Counted from the first letter of the stretch, positions 43,355 to 52,291 are shown. The stretch is DNA of 64,000 nucleotides from Bacteroidales bacterium (GCA_019416285.1 DXXM01000005.1:46644-110643), one strand, 5' to 3'. Translations and numbers: made by a program. Notes: generated by a model not told the origin, from the sequence alone.

Positions 43355-43600
43355 TTAAGGTCTTTAAGGTCAATTCGCCCTTAAAGGCCTTAACGCCTTT
43401 AAGCCACTTCTCTGAGATTCAGGGAGCTTAGAGGGCTTTAAAGTCTTTAGGGTCTATAGGGTCTTTAAGGTCTTTAAGGTCAAGAGTTTTTAAGGTCTTT
43501 AGGGTCGTTAAAGTCGTTAAAGACCTTAAAGACTCTAAGGACCCTAAGGACCTTATCAGAATTAAGGACCTTATCAGAATTAAGGACCTTATTAAAATTA
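43355..43600. repeat. Longest GGTCTTTAA-type degenerate tandem array
   Basis: About 245 bases of AAGGTCTTTAAGGTC units, which switch to the complementary TTAAAGACC orientation near 43520 and end with three AATTAAGGACCTTAT-type units. The change of orientation makes the array self-complementary. It fills the gap between the two POT genes; no gene is seen. Confidence 0.75.
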
Positions 43601-43675
43601 GAATTAAAATTAGAATCAAACTCTCCTCCCTCGCGTTCTGAAGCGAAAAATTTTTAAATCTCAATCATAACCGTC

Positions 43676-45385
43676 ATGTTCAAAAATCAACCGGCAGGCC
43701 TCTATGTGCTTGCGCTCGCCAATACCGGAGAGCGCTTCGGCTACTATACCATGCTTGCCATCTTCCTGCTTTTTTTGCAGGCGAAATTCGGCCTTGACTC
43801 CACGGTCTCGGGTCAGATTTACGCCGGCTTCCTCGCTCTTGTCTATTTCACGCCCCTCATCGGCGGCTGGATGGCCGACAAGTGGAGCTTCTCGAAATGT
43901 GTTGTCTCAGGCCTCGCCATCATGTTTGCGGGCTATGTTGTCATGTCGATTCCGACTGAAATCCGCAGCACTTCCTCGCTCGTAATCCTCTGCGTGGCCC
44001 TCGTGCTCATTGCCTGCGGCACCGGGCTGTTCAAAGGCAACCTGCAGGTGATGGTGGGCGACCTCTACAACGAGGCGCGCTACAGCGGTCAGCGCGACGC
44101 CGCTTTCTCGCTCTTCTATATGGCCATAAACATCGGCTCGATGTTTGCTCCGATGGCCGCCACCGCCATGTGTAATATGGCTCTCAAGGCCAAGGGACTG
44201 ACTTATGTATCGACCCTCCCCGAGATGTGTAACCTATATCTCGACGGCCACGAAAACGGCGCCGAGCTCGCATCGACCATCGCCGCCAACGGTATGACCG
44301 CAGGTTCGGACCTCGCAGCCTTTGCCTTCGACTATATCTCGACCCTCTCCACCGGTTACAGCTATGCTTTCGCCATAGCCTGCGGCTCGCTCATAGTCAG
44401 CTTCCTGATATACTTCCTCGGACGCCGCACCTATGCTCATATCCTTACCGACAAAAAGCAGGCTTCCGGAGCGAAAGGCGCGGCCGAGACCGGTCCGGAA
44501 CTCACTCCCGCGCAGACCCGTCAGCGCGTCGTGGCTCTGCTGCTTGTCTTTGCCGTGGTGATTTTCTTCTGGATGGTGTTCCATCAGAACGGCGCCACCC
44601 TCACCGAGTTCGCCAAGAGCTGCACCTCGCCCGAGGCCGGCGGCTGGACTCGCATCGGCTTTAACGTGTGGGCCCTCTCAGCCATAGCGGTAGGCGTCTA
44701 TGCTCTGTTCAGTCTCTTCCAGTCTGAGAGTCTTGCGGGACGCATCATCTCGCTGCTGATTCTCGCCGCCGTAGCCGGAGCGCTGACCTACTTCTATAAC
44801 TCGACCCCCGACCCGCTCACCGGCATACAGCCGCAGCAGTATCAGCAGTTCAATCCCTTCTATGTGGTGGCGCTCACCCCCGTGTCGCTCGCCATATTCG
44901 GCTGGCTTGCAAAGCGCAAAAAGGAGCCCTCGGCCCCGCGTAAAATCGGCTACGGCATGCTGATGGCAGCTGTGGCCTACGTTCTGATGCTCGTTGGCTC
45001 CCTCTCGGTTGTCGGCACTTCCGGTTCAGTATCACCCAACTGGCTCATATCCACCTATCTTCTTCTCACCTTCGCCGAACTGCTCCTCTCACCTATGGGC
45101 ATAAGCTTTGTCAGCAAGGTGGCTCCTCCGAAGCTGAAAGGCTCCATGATGGGCGGATGGTTTGCCGCCACAGCCATAGGCAACTATCTTGTGTCGATTC
45201 CCATGGCCCTGTGGGGCAAGATTCCGACCTTTATGGTGTGGGGAATCCTGGTGGTAATCTGCCTCATCTCCGCAGGCTTCATCTTCTCCATTATGAAGAA
45301 ACTCGAAGCCGCCACCGCCGACTCATCGGCAGCTCCCGCAGCCGATTCCGACGCACTTGAAAACGTGGAGGAGGATGCAATCTGA
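43676..45385 (+). CDS. POT-family proton-coupled peptide transporter (second copy)
   Basis: A 569-residue inner-membrane protein. FKNQPAGLYVLALANTGERF is followed by GYYT; CGTGLFKGNLQVMVGDLYN is the second POT signature. It is a clear paralogue of the first copy, with a longer middle loop and an acidic C-terminal tail (SDALENVEEDAI). The two copies share strand and N-terminal signature but have diverged along their length, so the duplication is not recent. Confidence 0.9.
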   Translation: MFKNQPAGLYVLALANTGERFGYYTMLAIFLLFLQAKFGLDSTVSGQIYAGFLALVYFTPLIGGWMADKWSFSKCVVSGLAIMFAGYVVMSIPTEIRSTSSLVILCVALVLIACGTGLFKGNLQVMVGDLYNEARYSGQRDAAFSLFYMAINIGSMFAPMAATAMCNMALKAKGLTYVSTLPEMCNLYLDGHENGAELASTIAANGMTAGSDLAAFAFDYISTLSTGYSYAFAIACGSLIVSFLIYFLGRRTYAHILTDKKQASGAKGAAETGPELTPAQTRQRVVALLLVFAVVIFFWMVFHQNGATLTEFAKSCTSPEAGGWTRIGFNVWALSAIAVGVYALFSLFQSESLAGRIISLLILAAVAGALTYFYNSTPDPLTGIQPQQYQQFNPFYVVALTPVSLAIFGWLAKRKKEPSAPRKIGYGMLMAAVAYVLMLVGSLSVVGTSGSVSPNWLISTYLLLTFAELLLSPMGISFVSKVAPPKLKGSMMGGWFAATAIGNYLVSIPMALWGKIPTFMVWGILVVICLISAGFIFSIMKKLEAATADSSAAPAADSDALENVEEDAI

Positions 45386-45405
45386 TAATTTCTGATAGCC
45401 GAATT

Positions 45406-45455
45406 AAATACACAAGAGCACAAGAGTCACGGGACTCTTGTGCTCTTGTGTATTT
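45406..45455. terminator. Bidirectional terminator with a 23-bp perfect stem
   Basis: Arms 45406-45428 and 45433-45455 pair completely around the loop ACGG. It separates the convergent POT and DJ-1 genes. Confidence 0.85.
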
Positions 45456-45469
45456 ATCGGCCGGAAAGG

Positions 45470-46021
45470 TTACAACAGCAGTCCGGCGGCAACCTGGTCG
45501 GCTTTGTCCTGGCTGCTCAGAGCCTCGATAATCGACAGTGCGAAGGGCATTGCCGAGGAGGGGCCGTTGGCGGTGATTACGTTGCGGTCCACGACAACGC
45601 GCTGATTCTTATGGTAAGCGTTGCCGGCGTTGAGAGCCTCCTCGAAGCCAGGATAGCAGGTTGCATCGTAGCCGTCGAGTATGCCGAGCGGTGCAAGGAG
45701 CACTGCGGGAGCGGCGCAGATGGCTGCGACACGGCCTCCGCGGGCGTGCTGGGCCGAGAAGAGTTCGCAGACGCGTGCGTTGGCTGCGAGGTTAGATGCT
45801 CCGGGCATACCGCCGGGCGCTATGAACATCTGAGCCTTCTCGGGGCAGTCCTTGAGCAGAATGTCGGCTGCGACTTCGATATTGTGGGCGCCTTTCACGG
45901 CAAGTGTATCATTGATGGACACGGTTTGAATCTCTAAACCGGCGCGGCGGAGAAGGTCAACCACGGTCAGGGCCTCGACTTCCTCAAAGCCGTCGGCAAG
46001 AAACAGATAGGATTTTTCCAT
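45470..46021 (-). CDS. DJ-1/PfpI family protein
   Basis: A 183-residue cytoplasmic protein. LFLADGFEEVEALTVVDLLR (conserved Glu near 15) and the nucleophile elbow AAICAAPAVL (Cys near 104) define the DJ-1/YajL group. Members act in protection against oxidation or reactive carbonyls, or as chaperones; the precise role here cannot be assigned. It is a single gene, convergent with the second POT gene. Confidence 0.9.
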   Translation of the reverse strand: MEKSYLFLADGFEEVEALTVVDLLRRAGLEIQTVSINDTLAVKGAHNIEVAADILLKDCPEKAQMFIAPGGMPGASNLAANARVCELFSAQHARGGRVAAICAAPAVLLAPLGILDGYDATCYPGFEEALNAGNAYHKNQRVVVDRNVITANGPSSAMPFALSIIEALSSQDKADQVAAGLLL

Positions 46022-46145
46022 GATGATTATAATATATTTTGTGGGTTATAGGTTGTGAGAGTGTTTTCGGAGCTTGTAGTTCTTGTAGCTAAGGTATCAA
46101 CACTTGTCAGAGGCAAATTTATTGAATAAATTCGGATTCTTTTAG

Positions 46146-46153
46146 TAATTTTG
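46146..46153 (+). promoter_or_regulatory. -7 box TAATTTTG for apbE
   Basis: Matches TAnnTTTG, 14 bases before the ATG, so the leader is very short. Confidence 0.6.
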
Positions 46154-46167
46154 GCGAAAAATTACTT

Positions 46168-47187
46168 ATGAAAGTTCTCCGCAGTACATCGCCCCTCGTG
46201 CTCCTCACAGGTCTTGTCGTCATAGCCTCGCTCGCCTCATGCGGGGGCAGGCGCAGCTACCGCATCATGCAGGGGGGCGTGTGGAACACTACATATAATA
46301 TAAGCTACAATTCGGCCGTGGATCTCGGCGATTCAATCGTGGCCGTGATGCGGCAGGTTGAGATGTCGCTCTCGCCGTTCAACGACAGTTCGCTCATCTC
46401 GCGCATCAACCGCGGAGAGAATCCCGTGGCCGATTCCCTCGTGAGCCGCATCTTCCTCGCCTCGCAGGAAATCAACCGCCGCAGCGGTGGCGCGTTTGAC
46501 CCTACGGTGGCGCCCCTTGTCAACCTCTGGGGCTTCGGATACCGCAAAAGCGGCGTGGAGCCCACGCGGGAGATGATTGACAGTGTGATGCCCGCGGTGG
46601 GTATCGCGCAGTGCTCGCTCGACTCCGCCGGACGCATTGTCAGAAAGACTCCGCAGACGGAGTTTAATTTCTCGGCCATCACCAAAGGCTATGGCTGCGA
46701 CCTCGTCGGCGAGATGCTCCGTCGCAACGGATGCACGGACTATATGGTGGAAATCGGGGGTGAGATTGCCCTCAGCGGACGCAATTCGCGCGGCGAGGCC
46801 TGGCATATAATGGTTGACGCTCCGGTGGAGAATGATACGGCGGTGGTGCATCAGCGCATGGCGGTGATTGAGCGCGGGGGCGGCGGAATAGCCACTTCGG
46901 GCAACTACCGCAATTTCAAGCAGACCTCTTCGGGCCGTATCTGGCACACCATCAGTACGCGCGACGGCTATCCGGCCCACACCGACCTGCTTTCGGCCAC
47001 CGTAGTGGCGCCGTCGGCCATGCTTGCCGACGCTTATGCCACCGCTTGTATGGCCATGAGCGCCGATAGCGCCGCTGCCATGCTTGAGCGCATACCGGAT
47101 GTCGAGGCTCTCCTGGTGGTACTGAACCCAGCCGACTCCACTTATATCATAAAAACCACCTCCGCTTTCCCTCCGATTCGCCGCTGA
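46168..47187 (+). CDS. apbE: FAD:protein FMN transferase, lipoprotein
   Basis: A 339-residue exported enzyme that attaches FMN covalently to Thr of target proteins such as NqrB/NqrC and RnfG/RnfD. The lipoprotein signal ends at SLASCGG. Family motifs: MSLSPFNDSSLISRINRG, GGAFDPTVAPLVNLWGFG, NFSAITKGYG, VEIGGEI and IATSGNYRNF, with HTISTRDGYPA near the end. No Nqr/Rnf genes are in the window. Start ATG 46168. Confidence 0.94.
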   Translation: MKVLRSTSPLVLLTGLVVIASLASCGGRRSYRIMQGGVWNTTYNISYNSAVDLGDSIVAVMRQVEMSLSPFNDSSLISRINRGENPVADSLVSRIFLASQEINRRSGGAFDPTVAPLVNLWGFGYRKSGVEPTREMIDSVMPAVGIAQCSLDSAGRIVRKTPQTEFNFSAITKGYGCDLVGEMLRRNGCTDYMVEIGGEIALSGRNSRGEAWHIMVDAPVENDTAVVHQRMAVIERGGGGIATSGNYRNFKQTSSGRIWHTISTRDGYPAHTDLLSATVVAPSAMLADAYATACMAMSADSAAAMLERIPDVEALLVVLNPADSTYIIKTTSAFPPIRR

Positions 47188-47311
47188 GAAGCGGATTTCC
47201 CGGGTTTTAACACTTGTGGTTAACATTGTTAAATGAGGGCGTCAAGAGTGTTTTAATATGAGATTTATGTTAAATAACATATTTTTATAGCACAAATTCG
47301 GAAATAAGAGC

Positions 47312-47319
47312 TAACTTTG
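47312..47319 (+). promoter_or_regulatory. -7 box TAACTTTG of the small-ORF/structured RNA unit
   Basis: Same box as the tRNA-Arg promoter. It starts a unit of about 660 bases with no long ORF. Confidence 0.6.
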
Positions 47320-47348
47320 CAGCGTATTTAAACGTTAGTAATAGTGAA

Positions 47349-47411
47349 GGAAGTCGAGAGCGGCACTGCTCCGGGGCCCAAGAGTGGGTCAGAGCCGGGT
47401 TGCTGACTTTC
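47349..47411 (+). ncRNA. Nested structured leader of the small-ORF unit
   Basis: Four helices stack inside each other: 47349-47355/47405-47411, 47360-47364/47399-47403, 47368-47371/47392-47395 and 47375-47380/47385-47390 with an AGAG tetraloop. GU pairs occur in three of the helices. It begins about 25 nt after the predicted transcription start. No Rfam family is recognised by eye. Confidence 0.5.
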
Positions 47412-47472
47412 TAACAGAATAGGATAATAAAAAGATTGTTTTATTTAGGTTTAATTTAAAAATTCTGCAACT

Positions 47473-47595
47473 ATGACCAACATGTTTAAGGTTCTCAAGG
47501 CAGATGTCAACAGCTTCTTCCGCACCCTCGGAGAGCGTGACTGTTTCCGTCCCACAGGCGACTGCAGCCTTCGTTCAAACGAGGAGATGAAGTAA
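47473..47595 (+). CDS. Small ORF of 40 codons after the structured leader
   Basis: ATG 47473 to TAA 47593. The product begins MTNMFKVLKADVNSFFRTLG, an amphipathic helix, and continues with ERDCFRPTGDCSLRSNEEMK holding two Cys. Codons are those of normal local genes. It lies on a transcript with its own promoter and terminator. A hairpin (CCGGAG 47617-47622 with CTCCGG 47639-47644) follows the stop. No family is recognised. Confidence 0.5.
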   Translation: MTNMFKVLKADVNSFFRTLGERDCFRPTGDCSLRSNEEMK

Positions 47596-47696
47596 AGCGA
47601 AACACACACAGACATGCCGGAGTGTCTCCTTCACGTCGCTCCGGGAATTGAGATTTAATTAACCCATGTATGTTTAACTTTTAAAATGAACGCATT

Positions 47697-47798
47697 ATGA
47701 AAGTAACAAAAATGGTAAAGAAAGCCATCGAGTGGTATTGCGAATCAGCAGCCCTCCTGTATCGTGTGAACGACACTCAGAACTATCATGAACTCTAA
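47697..47798 (+). CDS. Small ORF of 33 codons, second in the unit
   Basis: ATG 47697 to TAA 47796. The product MKVTKMVKKAIEWYCESAAL continues with LYRVNDTQNYHEL. A basic amphipathic N-terminal helix with KKAIEWYCESAA is reminiscent of other tiny Bacteroidales proteins, though I cannot name a family. About 100 bases separate it from the first small ORF, and a folded RNA follows. Confidence 0.5.
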   Translation: MKVTKMVKKAIEWYCESAALLYRVNDTQNYHEL

Positions 47799-47834
47799 CG
47801 GTTCGACTGAGTCTCAACCGATACATCACTCAAC

Positions 47835-47917
47835 GGGACATTGAACGTCATAAAATCAATCCCGACTGAAAAGCGGCAATAGTGCCGTCAACTCCAGGCG
47901 ACGTTCAGACTCGTCCC
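47835..47917 (+). ncRNA. Structured RNA segment after the small ORFs
   Basis: Outer GGGAC/GTCCC (47835-47839 with 47913-47917), then a perfect 8-bp helix (47842-47849 with 47900-47907), and an inner hairpin CGGCA/TGCCG (47874-47878 with 47883-47887). Confidence 0.45.
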
Positions 47918-47956
47918 TATTTTTAGTCTATACTCAGACACATACCATATTATCAG

Positions 47957-47990
47957 AAAATCGCAGAGCCCGCCGCCCTGCGATTTTTTT
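47957..47990 (+). terminator. Terminator of the small-ORF unit
   Basis: An 8-bp stem (47959-47966 with 47978-47985) is followed by a run of T. It ends 12 bases before the stop of the convergent dinD. Confidence 0.75.
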
Positions 47991-48001
47991 ATTTCCTACA
48001 G

Positions 48002-48832
48002 TTATTTCTTTTTCCGGGGAATAATCTTTTTCTCTTCCGCTTTCAGCCTTCGCTCCACTTTTTTCACATCTTCTCCCGGGGGCAAGGTCTCGGGGCGTAT
48101 CCCTCTTTGCAATAACATATTTCTGACAGCCTCATTATTGTCGACATGTTCGCCTGAAATGCTAAGCAGCCCTCCGAGGTCTTTCTGCTGCACGTTGACA
48201 GAGGTCATTTCAGCGGCGAGGTCCTTGGCTTTAATGGCGATAGTAGGGAGGAAATCGGCTAAAGGACGTTTCTCGGGCGCTCCCATACGGCGTTTCATCA
48301 TCGAAGTGTCAAGTCCGAAAAGAGCTTTGTCGCCTTTGGCGCGAATGATTGCAAAGCCTTTGGAATCAACCCCCTTTTCATATAATATACCGGAAAGATG
48401 ATGCTCTGTTTCAGCCAGTTTTGCCCGCGCTCTGATGCGCTCGTCATCAAGAAGGCGCTGATGTACCAGTTCGGCCCTTCTTGTTTGTACGGCAAAATAA
48501 TTCTGAGCAAATGCAATCTCCGGCTTACGCGGGTCGCCGTTCTGCGCAATAAGATAACAAGCATAACGGGTAAGCATCACATCGTCAATCTCACGCTGGG
48601 AGCCGGAACCTAATGTGACCATTTTCCCGACGTCGGGAAAATGGTCCCCGACAGATTCCCCGGCATTAATACATGATTCTTTCGCACGGTTCAACACATC
48701 CTTGAATCTCTCCCACTTAGCATAGCCAAGCACGGGATAAAGCTCTCTTGCACTCCAACATTAGATTCCCTCGTAGTCGATTGCAATTGATTCGAAACGA
48801 TTGAACAGTTCTTGTATTTCAGCAGCTTTCAT
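48002..48832 (-). pseudogene. dinD: dinD-like gene interrupted by an in-frame TAA
   Basis: The frame from ATG 48832 reads MKAAEIQELFNRFESIAIDY and EGI, hits TAA (48761-48763) at codon 24, then continues without frame change as [20 protein letters not shown] to the normal end at 48002. DinD proteins have GIECWSAR or similar here, so a GAA to TAA change is the simplest explanation. The rest (243 residues from a GTG at 48733) is intact, with [20 protein letters not shown]. DinD is a DNA-damage-inducible protein. A shortened product from the internal GTG cannot be excluded. Confidence 0.75.
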
Positions 48833-48929
48833 AAGGAGGCAGGTAATAGATTCCTGGTGGTGAGGATTAGGATTTATATTCTAAAGGGCCCTAAAATTAA
48901 AGGGTTTCCGTTTTCAGAACGGTTATTTG

Positions 48930-48937
48930 CAAAGATA
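48930..48937 (-). promoter_or_regulatory. -7 box TATCTTTG for dinD with an inverted repeat at the start site
   Basis: Minus-strand TAnnTTTG match, 98 bases before ATG 48832. CCGTT-N5-AACGG (48908-48922) lies just downstream and might be an operator or a small hairpin. Confidence 0.5.
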
Positions 48938-49032
48938 ATGGTTTTATGCGCTTTTGGAGTGAATTTAACTTTTATTAAAAATCACTTTTATTAAAAATGA
49001 TGAACTGTTGGGGGAGATTGGAAATTTAGTAG

Positions 49033-49040
49033 TAATTTTG
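49033..49040 (+). promoter_or_regulatory. -7 box TAATTTTG for the prolyl oligopeptidase
   Basis: Matches TAnnTTTG, 33 bases before ATG 49074. Confidence 0.65.
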
Positions 49041-49073
49041 TGGAGATAAGTCACATTTCTTCAATAAATTCTT

Positions 49074-51203
49074 ATGTCAATCTCACGTAAACTTACCTCT
49101 GCCCTTATGACTGCAACAGTCCTTGGCTCTATGGTGGGTTGCTCGCAGCAGAAGCAGCTCTCCTATCCGACGGCGCCGGCTGACGGCACTGTCGACACCA
49201 TTTTCGGTATGGCTGTCCCGGACAACTATCGCCCCCTGGAAAACGACACCGCTGCCGAAACCCTCCGATGGGTCGAGGCGGAGAACGAGGTCACGGATGC
49301 GTATCTCTCCAAGATTCCTTTCCGCTCCAAAATCAACAAGCGCCTCACGGAGCTAAACGATTTCGTGAAACGCGGCCTCACTTACCGTGAGAACGACGGT
49401 ATGTTCTATTTCTATGAGAACGACGGCCTGAAGAACCAGTCAATCCTCTACCGCAAGCCCACCATCGACTCCACCGAGCGCGAGGTGTTCCTCGACCCCA
49501 ACAAGCTCAGCGACGACGGCACAGTGGCGCTGACCGGCGTGTTCCAGTCGAAAGACGGCAAATACACAGCCTATACCATCAGCCGCAGCGGTTCGGACTG
49601 GACTGAAATCTATGTGATGGACACCAAGACCAAGGAGCTGCTTCCCGACCATATCAAATGGGCCAAGTTCACAGGCGCAGCGTGGGACGGCGACGGCTTC
49701 TACTACAGCGCATATCCTGCACCCGAGGAGGGCAAGGAGTTTTCCAACGCCAATCAGAACCACCTCATCTACTATCATAAAATCGGCACTCCGCAGAGCG
49801 ACGACACCGTGGCTTTCAGCGATCCCGAGCATCCCTTCCACTTCCATTCGGCCGACGTAGCCGAGTCGTCGCCCGTGCTCTTCGTCAGCATAGGCGGAGC
49901 CGGTGTGGGCAACGCCCTCAAGGTGCGCAAGAACGGCGCGTGGGTTACAATGGCTCCCACCCAGGATTATTCCACAGGTGTCATCGACGTAATCGACGGT
50001 AAAATCTATCTCCTGACCTCCTACGGCGCTCCCAAAAACCGCCTCATGGTGGCAGACATGGCCAATCCGCAGATTGAGAACTGGAAGGAACTCGTACCCG
50101 AGGCCGACGGCGTGCTCAGCAACGCACAGTTTGCAGGCGACAAGCTCTTCCTGACCTACGAGAAGGATGCCGCAAACCAGATTGCAATCTACGACATGAA
50201 CGGAAAGAAGGAGGGCGACATGAAGCTCCCCGGCTACGGTTCGGTCGGACTCTACACCGAGCGCAAGTATCCCGAGGATATTTACTATTCATTCTCGTCG
50301 TTCACATCACCCTCGGCCCAGTATGCCTATGACGTCAAGACCGGCGAGAGCAAGCTCCTTTTCCAGCCTGAAATCAAGGGCGTGAACCTCGACGACTATG
50401 TCACCGAACAGGTGTTCTATCCTTCGGCCGACGGCACTAAAATCCCCATGTTCCTCACCTATAAGAAGGGTCTTGAGCGCAACGGCAAGAATCCCGTCTA
50501 CCTCTATGGCTACGGCGGCTTCAACGTGTCGCTGACTCCCGGCTTCTCGGCCAACCGCATGTTCCTCCTCGAAAACGGAGTCATCTACGCGCAGGCCAAT
50601 CTCCGCGGCGGCTCCGAGTATGGCGAGGAGTGGCATCAGGCAGGCACCAAGATGAACAAGCTCAACGTGTTCAACGACTTCATCGGCGCGGCTGAATATC
50701 TCATCAAGGAGGGCTGGACATCGCCCGACTATCTCACCATCGAGGGCGGCAGCAACGGCGGTCTCCTCGTCGGCGCCACAGTCAACCTCCGTCCCGACCT
50801 CTTCAAAGTGGCTATTCCCCGTGTAGGTGTGATGGACATGATGCGCTACCATCTCTTCACCATCGGCTGGAACTGGGCATCGGACTACGGCACCAGCGCC
50901 GATTCGCCCGAAATGGCCAAATATCTTCTTGACTATTCGCCCATCCACAATATCAAGAACGACGGCACACCCTATCCCGCAATCCTCGTGACCACTGCTG
51001 ACCACGACGACCGCGTGGTGCCCGCTCACTCGTTCAAGTATGCCGCCACCCTCCAAGCCTCCGACACCGGCGACGCTCCCAAGCTCATCCGCATCGACTC
51101 GAAGGCCGGTCACGGCGCCGGCAAGCCCATCGCCAAGGTGCTCGAGGAATACACCGACATGTATTCGTTCATGTTTGAGAACCTCGGCATCGAACCCAAA
51201 TAA
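49074..51203 (+). CDS. Prolyl oligopeptidase (S9A), lipoprotein
   Basis: A 709-residue exported serine peptidase that cleaves short peptides after proline. The lipoprotein signal ends at LGSMVGCSQ. The beta-propeller domain is followed by the alpha/beta hydrolase domain with YGGFNVSLTPGFS, the nucleophile in IEGGSNGGLLVGA (Ser near 562), the Asp in ADHDDRVVPAHS and the His in KAGHGAGKP. The length is standard. A lipoprotein gene follows after 15 bases. It may provide peptides to the POT transporters (inference). Confidence 0.93.
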   Translation: MSISRKLTSALMTATVLGSMVGCSQQKQLSYPTAPADGTVDTIFGMAVPDNYRPLENDTAAETLRWVEAENEVTDAYLSKIPFRSKINKRLTELNDFVKRGLTYRENDGMFYFYENDGLKNQSILYRKPTIDSTEREVFLDPNKLSDDGTVALTGVFQSKDGKYTAYTISRSGSDWTEIYVMDTKTKELLPDHIKWAKFTGAAWDGDGFYYSAYPAPEEGKEFSNANQNHLIYYHKIGTPQSDDTVAFSDPEHPFHFHSADVAESSPVLFVSIGGAGVGNALKVRKNGAWVTMAPTQDYSTGVIDVIDGKIYLLTSYGAPKNRLMVADMANPQIENWKELVPEADGVLSNAQFAGDKLFLTYEKDAANQIAIYDMNGKKEGDMKLPGYGSVGLYTERKYPEDIYYSFSSFTSPSAQYAYDVKTGESKLLFQPEIKGVNLDDYVTEQVFYPSADGTKIPMFLTYKKGLERNGKNPVYLYGYGGFNVSLTPGFSANRMFLLENGVIYAQANLRGGSEYGEEWHQAGTKMNKLNVFNDFIGAAEYLIKEGWTSPDYLTIEGGSNGGLLVGATVNLRPDLFKVAIPRVGVMDMMRYHLFTIGWNWASDYGTSADSPEMAKYLLDYSPIHNIKNDGTPYPAILVTTADHDDRVVPAHSFKYAATLQASDTGDAPKLIRIDSKAGHGAGKPIAKVLEEYTDMYSFMFENLGIEPK

Positions 51204-51218
51204 GCACACTACCCTGAA

Positions 51219-52145
51219 ATGAAATCACTTACCCGGCTTAACTTACTACCGATACTGCTCACGGTGCTTCTGAGCGGCTGTTTTACAGGGGTGGAATATA
51301 CTCCCACCGTAAGCCACCGCGACGTGCGCAAGGAAAACATCACCACCACTCCCGAGGATACCTTCCTGCTCCATGTGGCCGACGAAGGACTCGCGGAGTG
51401 GAAGCCGGGGAAGAGGTTTCGCGTCACCGACGACAAAATCCGCCTGATTTTCGGCGCTACGGCATCGCCGCTCGATTCGCTCGCCGGCGAGACACTCGTA
51501 TTTGCCGGAGCTAAGGAGTCGCCGTCGATTACGGGCACGTCCGTCACCGACCTCAGCTTCACCGGCAGCGGAGGGCGTACCTTCGTCTACCGAATCAACC
51601 GCCCGATAGCGCGGGTAATGGAGCAGGCGACTCTCTCGATTCCGTTTACTATTCAGGAAAGTCTCGTAGATGACGCCAGCGAGCTCCTCGACGGGAAGAG
51701 ATTCTATGTGCTGACGCGCACGTGGCGCGACGATGCCGACAACTCCGTGAGCGGACGCCAGTTCGTGGCCGTGACGGTTGACTCCGTCACTCCCGGCAAC
51801 GACATCTATCCCATCAAAGTCTCTTTCACTGACGACCGCGGTACCTCCGCCCGTCTCTTCCTCCATCCGGGACCCAAGGGCTACACTCCGCGCTCGTTTC
51901 CGGCGCTCTTCTCGTTCACAGACCCGCGTCTGCGCTACCCGGCAATCAGCGACGCTATGTGGGATAACATCGTCAACGGCCGCGTGGCTCTTGAGATGAC
52001 CCGCGACGAATGTCGCCTCGCCCTCGGCGCCCCCCGCGAAGTTGATCGCGGTGCCGACAACTCCTTCGTCCGCGAAGTGTGGCTCTACGAAAACGGCATC
52101 TACCTCGTATTCGAGGACGGCATCCTCAAGACCTACCGGCGATGA
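51219..52145 (+). CDS. Lipoprotein with BamE/SmpA-like C-terminus
   Basis: A 308-residue protein; the lipoprotein signal ends at LTVLLSGCF. The middle is beta-rich and unrecognised. The last 50 or so residues (MTRDECRLALGAPREVDRG...REVWLYENGIYLVFEDG) have the pattern of the BamE/SmpA fold, where a conserved GxP follows a helix. It lies 15 bases after the prolyl oligopeptidase, likely one transcript. Function unknown. Confidence 0.75.
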   Translation: MKSLTRLNLLPILLTVLLSGCFTGVEYTPTVSHRDVRKENITTTPEDTFLLHVADEGLAEWKPGKRFRVTDDKIRLIFGATASPLDSLAGETLVFAGAKESPSITGTSVTDLSFTGSGGRTFVYRINRPIARVMEQATLSIPFTIQESLVDDASELLDGKRFYVLTRTWRDDADNSVSGRQFVAVTVDSVTPGNDIYPIKVSFTDDRGTSARLFLHPGPKGYTPRSFPALFSFTDPRLRYPAISDAMWDNIVNGRVALEMTRDECRLALGAPREVDRGADNSFVREVWLYENGIYLVFEDGILKTYRR

Positions 52146-52171
52146 TGATGTCCGGTTTAAGGGAAACATAA

Positions 52172-52291
52172 TGTAGGGCCATCGCATGCGGTGGCCTTAT
52201 TTTTTGCGTATTTTTTTGCGTATTTTCCGGCATCCGTTTCGGCATCTGGAATTGTTCGTTGGAACCGGCCACCGCATGCGATGGCCCTACA
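52172..52291. repeat. Inverted pair of GCATGC elements
   Basis: Copies lie at 52172-52196 and 52267-52291 (reversed), 70 bases apart. The right copy continues into ATCCGGATGAATTAT, the same flank (reversed) as at 23.2 and 40.0 kb. It sits in the 284-base gap before the MBL gene. Confidence 0.85.

Noticed and set aside
43355..43600. Possible CRISPR array
   Set aside because: Units are 9-10 bp, degenerate and without unique spacers; no cas genes are present.
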